Positions 22,561 to 33,754 are shown, numbered from the stretch's first letter. The stretch: 64,000 nucleotides of DNA from Chaetoderma sp. LZ-2023a (GCA_034401795.1 CM067374.1:98304860-98368859); one strand, 5' to 3'. Program-made: numbers and translations. The notes: generated from the sequence alone by a model not told the origin.

Positions 22561-23170
22561 GTTTGCTATTTAATAAACATGCTGATGAATATTTTGAAAC
22601 TAATTTGACTGGGCGCTGTTTCTGCCTTATTCAACAGCCTACCTGTGTATATTTTTGGAAATTGATAGTCAGGGTGTTCAAAGATCGATCGATCCCAACA
22701 CGAGTGAGGTGTGGGTGGAACTTAGCTAGAGATGGGCGGGGCATAGCTAAAACCGGAAAGGTCTATTGCCAGGCAATCCATGAAATTCATCAACATACTA
22801 CACTTGAGAAGAACAGAAGTTATGGAACAAAAACAAAAGATGGAAGATGGACACATGCATACATCGACTGATCCTGGAAAATATTAAGCATGACTTCCTT
22901 GCCATGGCCAACCTACCCATTAAGTTTTATCCATGTACTTCATATAGAACCCATATCAAATGAAATCCAAATATCTGCATAAACACACTCATGATCAGCA
23001 AGACATACAGGTCTAGAAATTAACTTTTTTTTATTCGTGATCCATACACTAGAAAATTTACAAATCCCTGGAATTTTGTTCTGATCCGTACTGTCAAAAC
23101 TGTAATGCTCACAGAATATAAAATTAATCAAATGTTCTGAATGCAGCATATTAATCTTAGGATAATTAAT
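22560..23170. other. Family F remnant and unassigned sequence
   Basis: 'AATATTTTGAAACTAATTTG' at 22588 is the recurrent family F end word. A plus-strand open frame at 22563-22871 has no recognisable domain and starts inside that repeat, so I do not call it a gene. 'CCATGGCCAACCTACCCATT' at 22900 resembles 'CCATTGCCAACCTATCAATT' at 21900. Confidence 0.45.
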
Positions 23171-23174
23171 CATT

Positions 23175-23310
23175 TACATAATGTCCATTTGCAGGCCAAG
23201 CGATTACTATTTTTGAAAATTTACCATTGGAATGACTGGCTCGTTTATTGAGCCTTTCAAAAATAGTATTCTCTTGACCTGCAAATGGACATTTCTCAAG
23301 ATAGCTTCAC
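23175..23310. repeat. Family P foldback MITE, internal part
   Basis: 'GTCCATTTGCAGGCCAAG' and 'GACCTGCAAATGGACATTTC' form the arms, with a deleted right half of the stem (centre 'GGCTCGTTTATTGAGCC'). Confidence 0.85.
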
Positions 23311-24167
23311 CACTAACACAGGTAACACTAACTGGTTGATGAAGTAAGCAGTAAATCCTATTTGAATTTATTGTATAATAAAAACTACTGCTGAAACTGT
23401 TACTGTCCTAAAGCAGTGATCCATTACAGATCCGTATACGAAAAAGGCCTACAGATCACAGGATTAGTGGTTAATTTCTAGCTCTGGACATATAGTCGGA
23501 ATGACAAACGAACAATCTAGCTGAGAGAGTATTGCTGAAAATTGTGTGAATTTCCTTGATATAGGTATAGACTATAGTCTAAGACATTTTTGTGCAGATT
23601 GTGGCCAAATCTTTGCCTGCATACTATTTATTCGTATACATGATAGAGCCAAAAATACCAAATTAATTTTTCAGAAAACATGCTCTGATCCACAGGGATC
23701 AGTTCCCAATATATATCGATGGCTCATTTAAAATACTGATTCGGGCACAAGAAAACCCAGTCTGAGGTCAAACAACACTACCACTACCAGGTTACCATGC
23801 CCAAAATGGGATTTAAATCGGCACAGAAGACACAAAATAAGTTTAATTGAACAATTCTATAATCTTCAAAGTTAATCACCTCAAAGAAAATATAACAAAA
23901 GAAATCTGAATCCACCACTTCCAGTAATCCCGAATTTGATATGGATAAATTCTAGATTACAATTCTGTAATATCTGATAAAGACTACAAAGTACTGGGAA
24001 ATTCTACTTTAGGGTAAAATCATTAATGCTAAACTCTAAGGCAAATTTGATCAGTAATCTGAGTAATCTCCAAGAAATGGCTGTGGATAGACAGATAAAT
24101 AAAACAGCCACATGCATTCAAATGCAATATTCTTGCCTGATGGTAATACACTGCTTACCAGTAAATG
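23310..24167. other. Nothing recognised
   Basis: Includes the 3' flank of exon zf6 (immediately below 24168 in minus sense). No domain or clear repeat was seen. Confidence 0.4.
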
Positions 24168-24568
24168 TTATTGAAATAGGCTAAACCTAGACATGCAGAT
24201 TCTAGTTTTCTTGTGAGAGCTGAGAGCTTGTCGAGTTGTAAAGTTTTTCTGGCACTTGTCACACATATATAAGAATCCCTCATGAACAACTCTGATATGT
24301 TGTCTTAAATTTCCCTGTTCCGTATAGGACATATGACATTTATCACAAGCATATTTCTTCTGGAGGTATTGCTGTGATTCCATGGATTCAGTTAGATTTG
24401 GAAATTCTTCAATATTTCTAGCAAAACTGGTCAATCGTTGCATGTGTGATGCGGCACAACTCTCTTTATTGGCATCAATATCCATGCTGATATCCAGGGG
24501 ATTAGACATTCGCTTGATAGGAGACTCATAATTTGGACATCGTGGATAATCACGGCTTATCCTGAAGT
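24168..24568 (-). CDS. Alternative 3'-terminal zinc-finger exon zf6
   Basis: The acceptor CTTTGTTTACAG ends at 24569; two bases (AC) complete a split codon, then 132 residues run to the stop. Finger 1 is C74-x2-C77-x12-H90-x4-H95; finger 2 is C102-x2-C105-x12-H118-x5-C124 (CCHC). It is the closest relative of zf7: equal length, same ligand positions, same HEGFLYMCDKCQ bridge, and similar linker landmarks (CPNY, FARN-x-EE, QQYLQKK against QDYLQRK). The intron just upstream also matches zf7 (CTGTTTCCTTT before the acceptor). Finger 1 helix positions -1/2/3/6 are E/G/N/Q against D/G/N/Q in zf7, so the pair may bind near-identical sites. Role as for the other exons: isoform-specific DNA binding. 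Confidence 0.93.
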
Positions 24569-24569
24569 C

Positions 24570-24955
24570 TGTAAACAAAGGAAACAGGTGAGGATATCAA
24601 CACTGAAGTAACAAGAAAGACAATTCTTTAAAATAATAAGGTTCCTCATTTTTTCTAAAGCAACCTATTCAAATGTACTTTATAATGACATTGAAGGCAG
24701 GCAGTTCTAAGGCACAAATTACTAGAAAATACTAAAATTATGCCCTCCAAAGAGTAGGTACCCTATAAAGCTTAAATTCATGAGCCAGTTAACTACCATA
24801 ATAATCATCATCATAAAGCAAGTGAGATTTTTTTTTACAGCGGGATCGCGCACAACACACACAACCGTTATACAAAACTATTCATGATACAAATTAAAGT
24901 GATATCCTGGAGATAAACACTAATTCTGTGAATAAACTGCCTTAAATGCATTTAC
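24570..24955. other. Nothing recognised beyond the zf6 upstream splice region
   Basis: The first ~22 bases above 24568 are the zf6 acceptor region. The rest is unassigned intron. Confidence 0.4.
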
Positions 24956-24959
24956 ATGT

Positions 24960-25650
24960 ACTCAAACTAGATGGACTGCATTCCCAGTGCGGAGCCCTTT
25001 AGTTTTCTTCACATAGCACACATCATGCGTGGCAGTGTCGCAAAATAATGCCTTAACCCCTTGATAAATTAAATGTTTATTGAAAACATTATTCCAATTC
25101 CTGAAAAGGAGTTAAATCACACAGAAATAAGCATGCAAAAGTATGGGAAAAAACATTTTAATTTTACCGAAAATTGAATGCAATGATGATATATAACAAA
25201 TCTGTAGTTTCATTGGGATTGGATAAGATCTTGATAAATTTAAAGACCACTGAAAAACTTTAAATTCTGATTCTGGGGTTAAGCAGGATATAAATCACAC
25301 AAAAATAAACTAAGTTCAAACACCGTAAATATAGAAAATCTTATTTAAATTCTAATGTAGATTAAATGCACTGATGGTATAAAGCAAAACTGCAAGGTTT
25401 TAATGGGATTTGATAAGTCCATGATTGATTAAATGTCAACTGAAAACCCCGGAAAAGGATTGAAAAACTTTGAAAACCACAAGTATTATGATGGAGACTC
25501 GATGCAATGATGGCATACAACAAATCCCTATAGTTTTAATGACATCGGGTATGAAGTCGAAATCCCGCAATATGGAAAAAATTTGAAAATTATTTCAATA
25601 AAGATGGTGACTTAATTTATTATTGTTTAGATCATATCTTTAACCTTTTG
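24960..25650. repeat. Dispersed repeat family C
   Basis: It begins 'ACTAGATGGACTGCATTCCC', passes through 'CACATCATGCGTGGCAGTGT' and 'AAAGGAGTTAAATCACACAG', and carries internal sub-repeats of roughly 170-180 bases ('CTTGATAAATT..ATGT..ATTGAAAA' recurring at 25065, 25230 and 25420). It is related to 18995-19345, 29495-29700, 30226-30356 and 45810-46720. Confidence 0.8.
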
Positions 25651-26490
25651 AACCTTTTGAACCCTAAAAGACTGTCAGCCTTGGAATATGATCTTAGTGA
25701 AAACACCTTTTATGTAAGACATTGGAAACCACAAAATGGTAAATTAATAGGTCCTAAATGCCTTATGCTAAGTGAAATGCTTTTACTACTAATTCAGGAT
25801 GGGAAGGTGCCGCTGAAAAAAGTTCAGGGTCCAAGGCTTCTGGTCAGAGAATCAGATTCACAGGAATCATAGAGGATCTGGAACGAGGTCCCGTTTAATA
25901 TTACTTTTATTAAACAAGTTGAAAATGATCACTTTGCACATGCTTTAACGAGTAGTGATAATTTTTGACGAGGTTGATAAGTGATATTAAATGGGACCGA
26001 ATTTGAGATTCTAATTATCATGAACTGAAATTTAGACATTTTCCAATAACATCGATCCCTAAAACCCTAGTTTAGACTTTCCACTAGTGCAATGTCATCA
26101 ATGACGGATAATTACCCCTTGACACGTAGCAGATAAGACGTCATACGACAAAAGATATAGTACTTGTAATTTATTGACAAAACTTTTATTAATTGACATT
26201 TAGCTATAGAATGCTTTACAAGTATTGTTATTAGCACTCGACTTCAACGTAGTGATATCCAATGCCATGGTGATGACCATATTCTGATGGTTAATATAAA
26301 CTTATTTTCTCACGCTATGCACCACTGAAAATACTTCTCTGCATTATTAACGGGATTCATATTATTGTTGCGCAACATTGCATCCGTAAATGCTTCCTTT
26401 GATTTGTGCATGTACATGTACTACATCAAAGTAGTTGTTTGTTGTATACTAAAGTATCACCTTCTTATAAGAGGTGATTCCATGCCTACA
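25650..26490. other. Nothing recognised
   Basis: A 74-codon plus-strand open frame (25648-25872) has no recognisable domain and begins at a repeat edge. Minus-strand AATAAA words occur at 26170-26175 and 26185-26190, about 320 bases past the zf5 stop. Confidence 0.4.
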
Positions 26491-26493
26491 CGG

Positions 26494-26930
26494 TTAAGAG
26501 TAGAATCCAACAGTTTGTTGTCTTTGTGGTATTATGGTGCAAGCAGGACTAAGCTTTCGGTGTGAACTAAGCGCTTGACGGGAATTAAAATGTTTTCCAC
26601 ATATGCGACATACATAAACCATTCCTTCATGAACAACTTTAACATGTTGTCTCAAATTTCCATGGTCTGTGTACGATGTGTCACATTTGGGACACTGGAA
26701 TCTCTTTTTCAAGCCTGCAGGACCAGGAGATTGCTGATGCCTTTTATCCATATAGATGTTTGAAGATGTTAAACTTATATCACTGTATTGCCTAAGAGCA
26801 GGCCTAACTCTATTTATAGAAGACTGAATTTCTGTATTGCAAGCAATGTCTATGTCAGCGCACAATGAATCGTCTGTCAATTCCATGTTCTGTAAGAGAG
26901 ATCTGGTCCCAAAGCGATCGACTCTCAATT
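26494..26930 (-). CDS. Alternative 3'-terminal zinc-finger exon zf5
   Basis: The acceptor TTTAATTACAG ends at 26931; two bases (AA) complete a split codon, then 144 residues run to the stop, the longest of the set. The 78-residue linker contains an acidic patch (MELTDDSLCADIDI) and a Ser-rich stretch. Finger 1 is C79-x2-C82-x12-H95-x4-H100; finger 2 is C107-x2-C110-x12-H123-x6-C130 (CCHC). The bridge is HEGMVYVC, and the finger 2 helix SRQALSSH is the same as in zf6 apart from one position. A 14-residue Gln-containing tail follows the last ligand. The upstream intron end (CTGTTTGGTTTAATTACAG) resembles those of zf6 and zf7. Role: isoform-specific DNA-binding end; the acidic linker could add a regulatory surface, which is inference only. 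Confidence 0.92.
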
Positions 26931-27054
26931 CTGTAATTAAACCAAACAGTAAGGAGTTGAGTGAGCAGAAATATCAACCCAGAAGACCTGAATACATGTG
27001 ATTTGTACACAGATATACCTACATAATTTATTATTGAGCAAGCTAACTTTAATC

Positions 27055-27280
27055 CTTTAACATTCATATCAGACAAAAATGGCTTCTGCAGTGTCCTTCA
27101 GAAATGTCCATAATTTGCAGACTAAGAAGACTATTTTTTTTAATTGACTGGTCACTGGAATACTGGCTCCAGTCATTTCAGTGGTAATTTTCCAAAAATA
27201 GTCTTCTATTGGTCTCCAAATTGACATTTTCTATGAGAAAATTGAAATGTTTTTGAACAAATTCGATGGTTAAAGGTTTA
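27055..27280. repeat. Family P foldback MITE
   Basis: 'AATGGCTTCTGCAGTGTCCT' and 'GAAAATTGAAATGTTTTTGA' ends flank a damaged palindrome around 27165. Confidence 0.8.
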
Positions 27281-27800
27281 AATAAGGGTTTAACCCTCAC
27301 ACACCACTACATCAAGTTCTCTCGTGTAATCTATATCTTGTTAAGTATTTTGAAACTAATTTAACTGTGACCTGTTACAGCAATAAGTTATGGACAAATC
27401 AGTTTTAAAATATTCAACAGCTTCCTTGCAAAGTTGTCTTGATATGAGACATCATAATTTCAAGGAGCAGAGTTACTACCTACACACGGCACATGACAGT
27501 TGACTACCACATATAAAATATTTCAACCAATAAAATGGCGAACAGAAATGAAAATATGGTCACACGCTTGCATAAAAATTTTCTTCCAATATAATATGAT
27601 CAAATAGAATATATACATGTGCTGGGGTCAACATGTTAGTAAATTTGAAGTCATCCATAGGATTATCTCATTTTTTTAATGAGGTCGTCCAAGGTGAACT
27701 GGGGAAAATTTTTAATAAACAATCTAAATTTCAAACATGTGAACTCATCGGTGGATGACATCACACAAAAACAGTCATCCGTAATAATTTCTGATCTTAC
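27280..27800. other. Family F remnant and unassigned intron
   Basis: 'AGTATTTTGAAACTAATTTA' (27344) and 'CAGTTTTAAAATATTCAACA' (27399) face each other, the family F pattern. The remainder is not assigned. Confidence 0.5.
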
Positions 27801-27804
27801 TCCT

Positions 27805-27985
27805 CTAACCATCAGCTTTGTTCAAGAACATTTTTATTTTCTCATAGCATATATTTATTTGCAGATTAATTTTGAAAATTTACCAATGGAATGACAGGCC
27901 TGGTTACCAAGGCAGTTATTTCATTGATAAATTTTCAAAAATAATTTCTTGTTCTGCAAATGGACATTTTGCAAGACAACTACAA
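27805..27985. repeat. Family P foldback MITE
   Basis: 'TTGAAAATTTACCAATGGAA' and 'TTTCATTGATAAATTTTCAA' form the arms, with 'CTGCAAATGGACATTTTGC' on the right. Confidence 0.8.
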
Positions 27986-28079
27986 AAGACACAGTTGGCC
28001 GGCTGGAGCGTTAGTTTTAAAGCGCACACATTTGGGTCGCTGTACATGTGAATCATCCAACATTCATCTGTAAATATTT

Positions 28080-28260
28080 AACCCTTTAACCCGGCCTCTG
28101 TAGTGGTCTTCACGAATGTGCATTTACAGGCCAATAGAAGACTAATTCCAGTGGTAAATTTTCAAAAATAGTCTTCTCTTGGCCTGCAAATCGACATTTA
28201 CTTTTAAAGCAAAATTCTCAAATTTTTTACAAGTCTTGACCAATAAAGGAGTTAAAGTAT
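28080..28260. repeat. Family P foldback MITE, one arm deleted
   Basis: It has the 'GGCCTCTGTAGTGGTCTTCA' end and a single arm 'CCAGTGGTAAATTTTCAAAA', so the palindrome centre is lost. Confidence 0.75.
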
Positions 28261-28865
28261 CTGTGATCACTGAATTGCAGTTTTCCAATTATGTAATCTA
28301 TGTGCTGTCGAAGACAATTTAAGTGAACTGGTAATAAAGCTTTAGCTTTTCAACCATGTAGCAGCCGCCTGGGCCCCCAAAGACATGCAGGACATCATAT
28401 TTTAGGATTTACTAATGTAGAATATGTTAAATACTTTGCTTTCAAGCGGATTATTGGCTCAACCTTCAATAGACTTCATCAGTTCCTCTAAACAATATGC
28501 TATGATCTATGAACATAGGATAAAGACTAATTTTGAAGGGCAGGGGAAGAGTCACACATTTTGTAAAAATATGTATGAAACTTGTGCCATTGCAATTGCT
28601 AGGAGGCATTTCGGTAATCAACAGTCCAATTAATAAGTGATTTCAGTTTCTAGAGAATGAATTGGTATTGGGAAAATGCAAAGAAACATGCTACTAATTG
28701 TTATGTGTATATATAATTTATTTACTAAATATACTTCTAACATAAAAGATACCTTAGTATCAGACTAACATGCATACAGGAGTACATATACATACATAGA
28801 GGATCATTATTGATAGCGACATGTATTATGCAAAATAATTGCATCAATTGTTTAAAACAATATAA
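28260..28865. other. Nothing recognised
   Basis: AT-rich. A plus-strand open frame at 28424-28633 has no domain. Confidence 0.4.
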
Positions 28866-28869
28866 TGGT

Positions 28870-29095
28870 CAGATTTCAGTCAAGAAGATTTAAACTTTCT
28901 CATAGAATATATCCACTGATAGATTAGAAGACTATTTTTTTTAAATTTATCATGAGGATGACTGGCTTGGTTGCAGAGCCAGTCATTCAAGTGGTAAATT
29001 TTTAACTATATTCTTCTCTTGGTCTACAAATGTACATTTTTCAAAGCAAAGGCAGGTTTGGGCCGGCTTGACCATGTTAAGTGTTAAACATTTCA
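28870..29095. repeat. Family P foldback MITE
   Basis: The arms meet at 'TGGCTTGGTTGCAGAGCC' near 28970, with 'TTCTTCTCTTGGTCTACAAA' on the right. Confidence 0.85.
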
Positions 29096-29337
29096 AACAA
29101 CTGAACAAGATAAAGCAAGTACTAAATACGATCTATGAATAGTTCTGCTATCATGATTGAATACATGTATATTGAATTAATTTGACTAGAAGCTGCTGCT
29201 GTCTTGGACAACAATTGCAATAGCTTTGAGTGACCGATTTTTACTTTCCTAAATATTTACCAGCTATATGGCACACAAATGAATACATGTTATTTTAACT
29301 TATTTAGTCAAGCTCTACATAAATTAAAACTTATTTA

Positions 29338-30355
29338 ACAAGAGGCCCAAGGGCCTAGATGCTCAACTGGTTAAAAATGCTTACCAGTGTGGGCCTAAAT
29401 TACTTATAATTTTGTAGTTCTGATGTCAGGGTGAAATTCAATGTCATGTATTCTGCAGAAACAACAAAATGATAAAATGGAGAAATAATTAAACGTCAAA
29501 CTAGATAGACTGCATCCCACGTGTCAAGCCCTTAGTTCTTCTACATAGCACACATCATATGTGGTAGTGTCGCGAAATAAGGACTTCTTAAAATAATATA
29601 TCACCTTGATGAATCAAATGTCTACTGAAATACTCAAACATTCCTCTAATTCTTTAAAAGGAGACAAATCACACAGAAATAAACTAAGTAAAATGCAAAT
29701 TTGAAAACGCGCAAAACAGGAATTCTGATTTCAACTTTTTCAATTCCGGCAATCGATAAGCCAACTGTATCTACATCACTCCAGTTATGGCTAGCATAGA
29801 AATCAATAGTAAGCGAGGCAGATATCGAATGCGGTGTCGCAGAAATTACCTTTAGTACATGCAATATTTGTAATTGATTCTAGTACCATTTTTCCTGCTC
29901 AATACACTCGTACGAGACCGATTTCCCAATTGGTTATTAACGGTGTTGAAAAATCGTCCACCGATTGCCCAAGTTCATTGAAATTATGGTGAAAGGGAAA
30001 TAAATCTTGTCTTATAAGAACTGTCTGGACAAATAAATTAGCGTGATTATGTTCCATAAAGGTGATATATTTTTGTTAGGAATCATTCAGCGCGTTGGTA
30101 GCAAGCAGGCTGTCAGATATTGGACAAAAGCTGTTTTTGCCATTGACTGAGAATGTGTCAAGTGAATCGGTGTGTATTTTATGAAATATTGACAACATAT
30201 GTGATCTATTTATGCAAAGTTATACCAGTCGTGTCATGCACACTTTAACATTGATCTAATTCTCGATGTAAAATAAGCAAGTCCAAATCCCATAAAAACA
30301 TGGAAAAATTTTGAAAATCATTTCAATTATGATGGATACTAGATGCAATGGTTGT
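29338..30355. repeat. Repeat remnants: family A/B start and family C copy
   Basis: 29338-29400 begins 'ACAAGAGGCCCAAGGGCCTA', the start word of the A/B families. 29495-29700 is a family C start ('ACTAGATAGACTGCATCCCA', 'CATCATATGTGGTAGTGTCG'). 30226-30355 resumes family C ('AAAATCATTTCAATTATGAT', 'ACTAGATGCAATGGTTGTAT'). The sequence between 29700 and 30225 is unassigned and may be a separate insertion. Confidence 0.65.
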
Positions 30356-31145
30356 ATGATGATGATGATTACTGTATTCTGCGGCTGTAGTAGTAGAAAC
30401 ATCGTACAGCTGCAATCAGTCCTTCTCCGCTTTTGCCCACTGTGTCTTGTCTTCAGCCAAAATCCTTAGCTTCCTCAGGTCCATTCTTGATTTGAGTGTA
30501 CCGAGTCCTGCTTTCTTGAGGTCACGTAGCATGCCTAGCAGATTTATGCAATGACATCCTCTCCTGGCTTTCAATTTGCTGGCTCCCATAAGGGTGAATT
30601 CCAAGGCTCTCTGTACTGGCATGTCTTCTGTAATCCTTAGCACATGGCCAAACATGGACCATATTTGCTGGGCGACCTTTACTGACAGCGGCGATGTATC
30701 GCACATCTTGCATAGTGCATCATTGGAAATTATACTGTCTGGCCATTGGTCTTCAGTGGACTGTGATGGTGCGTAGGTGTTTGCAGTGGCAGGCATCGAG
30801 TATGTCTAGAGCTGCCTTTGAAGCAGCCCAGCTGTTACAATTATACAGCATTAAATATACACAGGCTGCATTGTATAAACATTGTCTTTTTGTCAAGGGC
30901 ATCTTTGACCTATGAATCCATAGCTTCCAGAAGGACTGGAAAGCTATGTTTCCCATGACGCAACAGTGTGCAGCAATGTCAGCAGTACTGCAAAGCAGTG
31001 AGCCCAATATTTTACTTTTCCTCCATGGTTCGCCGCCACGAAGTGAATCGTCATTTTCTTTAGTTTCATGCTTTGTAGATAGGTATATGTGGGTGAACTC
31101 TGTTTTGGATTCATTCAGATATTCCAAATTTTTAGTTTACCGGCA
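30356..31145 (-). mobile_element. 5'-truncated non-LTR retrotransposon end with ATC tail
   Basis: Minus strand. The C-terminal part of a LINE reverse-transcriptase ORF is present in two frames. 31127-30753 contains GSLLCSTADIAAHC and FWKLWIHRSKMPL, followed by YNAACVYLMLYNCNSW. 30796-30416 contains QWPDSIISNDALCKMCDTSP, MFGHVLRITEDMPVQRALEF and the terminal KTQWAKAEKD. A frameshift near 30770 separates them. This C-terminal signature is common in RTE/Jockey-like LINEs of invertebrates and vertebrates. After the stop at 30416 a short 3' UTR leads to a tandem ATC tail (30358-30371 on the minus strand), typical of RTE-type 3' ends. It inserted into a family C repeat, whose halves flank it. Confidence 0.88.
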
Positions 31146-31260
31146 GCGATATCTGATATGCCCTTGATGAATTAAACGTACATTCAAAAACTTTAACATT
31201 CTTCCAATTCTTTGTGAAATATCTAGGAAATCTTTGGAGAAACTGGGAAAAGTATCAATT
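31145..31260. repeat. Family C repeat, distal half interrupted by the LINE
   Basis: 'CCTTGATGAATTAAACGTAC' and 'AAAACTTTAACATTCTTCCA' continue the family C sequence that breaks off at about 30355. Confidence 0.7.
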
Positions 31261-31850
31261 TAAAAAAAAAAAATTATTAAGTTAAATTAAACCAGCCACT
31301 GCTGAAAGCTGAATTACAGGGCTCCATTAACCGCCTTACTGCTCAATTGTAAACCTTCATTAACCGTTTTACTGCCAAATTTCCATTAACCCTTTTGAGT
31401 CTTACCTCTCTTTTATACTATATCTCTCTTTACCACATAGAAGTGTACATTTTTTAGCATTCATAACTTCAGTATTATAAAGAAATGTGCCACTATTTTT
31501 CAGACAACTGCTATAAAATGTATATTTACCACAGCTTGAAGAGGCAATTACTCAGAGGTATAAATAACCTCTAGAATAAGGTTTTTCTTGTTTGTGGCTT
31601 TTTTTTTTGGGGGTGTGTGTGGGTTAGTGATAATAAAATTATTGTGATGTACTTCATACTAATTTGTATACAGAAATTCTGGCTTGGTCACCCATATGTT
31701 ATTTTTCCGCAACCTATAGTGCAAACACAAGTTTCTTGGCGTGAGACGTCATTGTATTTACGAAACAGTCCAACTGTAAAGAACTGAGAGAAATCTTAAA
31801 TATGTCTAGACAGCTGGGCCATATCAGATAAAGTATTGGTTATTGGTACA
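31260..31850. other. Nothing recognised
   Basis: 3' flank of exon zf4 in minus sense. Short poly-A and poly-T/TG runs (31261-31274, 31599-31622). No assignable signal. Confidence 0.4.
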
Positions 31851-31851
31851 G

Positions 31852-32258
31852 CTACTGAGAACCATGGACTTCAGCTGGAGGCTTCCTTGAGGGTTCATGT
31901 GCACTTAAGCGGTGACGACTACGGGCTTGCCGAGTGGTAAACCTTCGCATGCAGACCTCACAGTAAAAGTAATGACCTTCATGAAGAACTCGTACATGCT
32001 GAAGCAGTCCAGCTCTATTTGCATATATGGCGCCACACTCGCAACACTCATTATTAGTCTTCGACTGTTTATTTTTATTGTACTCTTCCGTAGCCATATA
32101 AGTAACAAAACTCTCACAATTTGGTGTGCACAAAAACTGAGATTGTGAAGAAACAGAGGTGCTATCTATGTCAGGATATGTAGCGGGTAATTGCATTGTC
32201 TTTGGATATCTGGTACGGGCCGAGGCCAAGCTTGAAGGGTCAACCTTCAGTCTCATAA
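31852..32258 (-). CDS. Alternative 3'-terminal zinc-finger exon zf4
   Basis: The acceptor TTGCATTTCAG ends at 32259; two bases (TT) complete a split codon, and 134 residues follow, the first being an incidental Met. The 70-residue Ser/Thr-rich linker leads to finger 1, C71-x2-C74-x12-H87-x4-H92, and finger 2, C99-x2-C102-x12-H115-x4-H120. This is the only subfamily A exon whose second finger is a full C2H2 rather than CCHC. It has the bridge HEGHYFYC and the helix TTRQARSRH. Finger 1 positions -1/2/3/6 are N/A/G/Q, the most divergent in subfamily A. It is the first (most 5') subfamily A exon in transcription order. Role: isoform-specific DNA binding. Confidence 0.92.
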
Positions 32259-32539
32259 CTGAAATGCAAGAGGATAGTGTGGTATCAAATACTAAGTAAG
32301 AGATATATTTAACCTGATGTCAGATATTACTACTTCCCTCAATTTACAATGCACATTATATATCTGCAATATTTGCAACATTCAAGAATACATTAAGTTG
32401 TTTAACAGCTTGTTTTGGGCAGTAAAATTGTTGAATTTAATCTGTAGAGTAATTGTCTTACTTTGCTCATAACCAAAAATGTGGTTGCAGTTTGTTTTAT
32501 ATCGTTGTACATATGACGGTTGTTGACAGAAGGCTACCT

Positions 32540-33150
32540 AAAGTGTATTACTTCTTTACTAGAAAGGATGGACTAAGTCAAAGTAAACCCAAAAGTAACC
32601 AGTACTTAATAACAAAGTCCCTGACCTGGAACTATAAGTAAGAAAATGATAAATGGATTCTACTATTGAAGGAAATGCAGTAATAAGGCTAAATACAAAG
32701 CTTGGTTACTATAACCCTCATAAATTAGCTGTCGCTGATCGAGTTAAACAGAAAAGTTAACTTGTATGGACTAAATCAAGTTAAACACAAACCTTAACCA
32801 GAAATAACAAGAGCCTCAAATATAGGTAGGAATGAGATAAATGCATTACTATTGATAGAACTGCAGTATGACAGAGCTCTTTAGATGGAGTGTGGTTATT
32901 ATTAACCTCGATAGCTTAGCTGTAGCTGAGCACAAACAGAAAAGTTAACCTGTATGGACTAAGGCAAACACAAAACTTAATTTGAAATAATAAAGTCCCT
33001 GAGCCGAAAATATAGGTAGGAATGGGATAAATGCATTAATATTGATAGAAATGCAGTAAGACAGCTGTAGTTGAAGTTTGGTTACTATAACCCCGATAGT
33101 TTAGCTGTAGCTGAGTTAAACAGACATAACAGAAAAGTTACCCTGAAGGC
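32540..33150. repeat. ~190 bp tandem repeat, about three copies
   Basis: Each unit carries 'GGTTACTATAACCC', 'GCTGAGTTAAACAGAAAAGT', 'ATAGGTAGGAATGGGATAAA' and 'TATTGATAGAAATGCAGTA'. Copies begin near 32560, 32750 and 32938 and are diverged. It has the properties of a minisatellite. Confidence 0.85.
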
Positions 33151-33470
33151 AGAACTTTCAACGAAGCTGCCGTGGTTACGACTTATGCTCTTATGCTTTG
33201 AACAGGCGAGCTAAAAAGCACTTCTACCTATAGACCTGTAATATTCTGAATGATCAGTTCTCTAAACTATGACCTGAATAGAAAATATGCCACATATGGG
33301 GCAATAGATGTAATACTAACAAAGATTCAACATTAACTTCAACACTTTTTTCCAAATTGTTTTCTAGCATTCACTATATTAGGACGCTTCATATGTATTA
33401 TCCCAAGGATGTCTGATTGAACTTTGTATAAATATAAACACTTCATTCGGTAGAAATCGACTTGTCAGGG
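33150..33470. other. Nothing recognised
   Basis: Unassigned intron-like sequence. Confidence 0.4.
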
Positions 33471-33665
33471 TTACATGTACACCGGAAACATCCCTTTGCA
33501 GACCAATAACACTTTTTTGAAAATTCATCAGTGTAATGACTGGCTCGGTTATCAAGCCCGCCATTTCAGTGGTAAATTTTCAAAAACAGTCTTCTCTTGG
33601 TCTGCAAATACACATTTCTAAAGACCACCGCATAAGCCGTTTTTGGCTGATATGAGCGTTAAAGG
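33470..33665. repeat. Family P foldback MITE
   Basis: 'AAATTCATCAGTGTAATGAC' and 'CCATTTCAGTGGTAAATTTT' arms, centre 'GGCTCGGTTATCAAGCC'. The right end 'TTTTTGGCTGATATGAGCGT' is intact. Confidence 0.85.
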
Positions 33666-33754
33666 GTGAAATATAAAAATTACATCATTAATATTATTGT
33701 GAATCTATATCGGCATGCATTCTGCATAAATATGAAATTCTGTGAAGCAACTGG

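Noticed and set aside
22563..22871. 102-codon plus-strand frame
   Set aside because: Starts inside a family F repeat word and has no recognisable domain.
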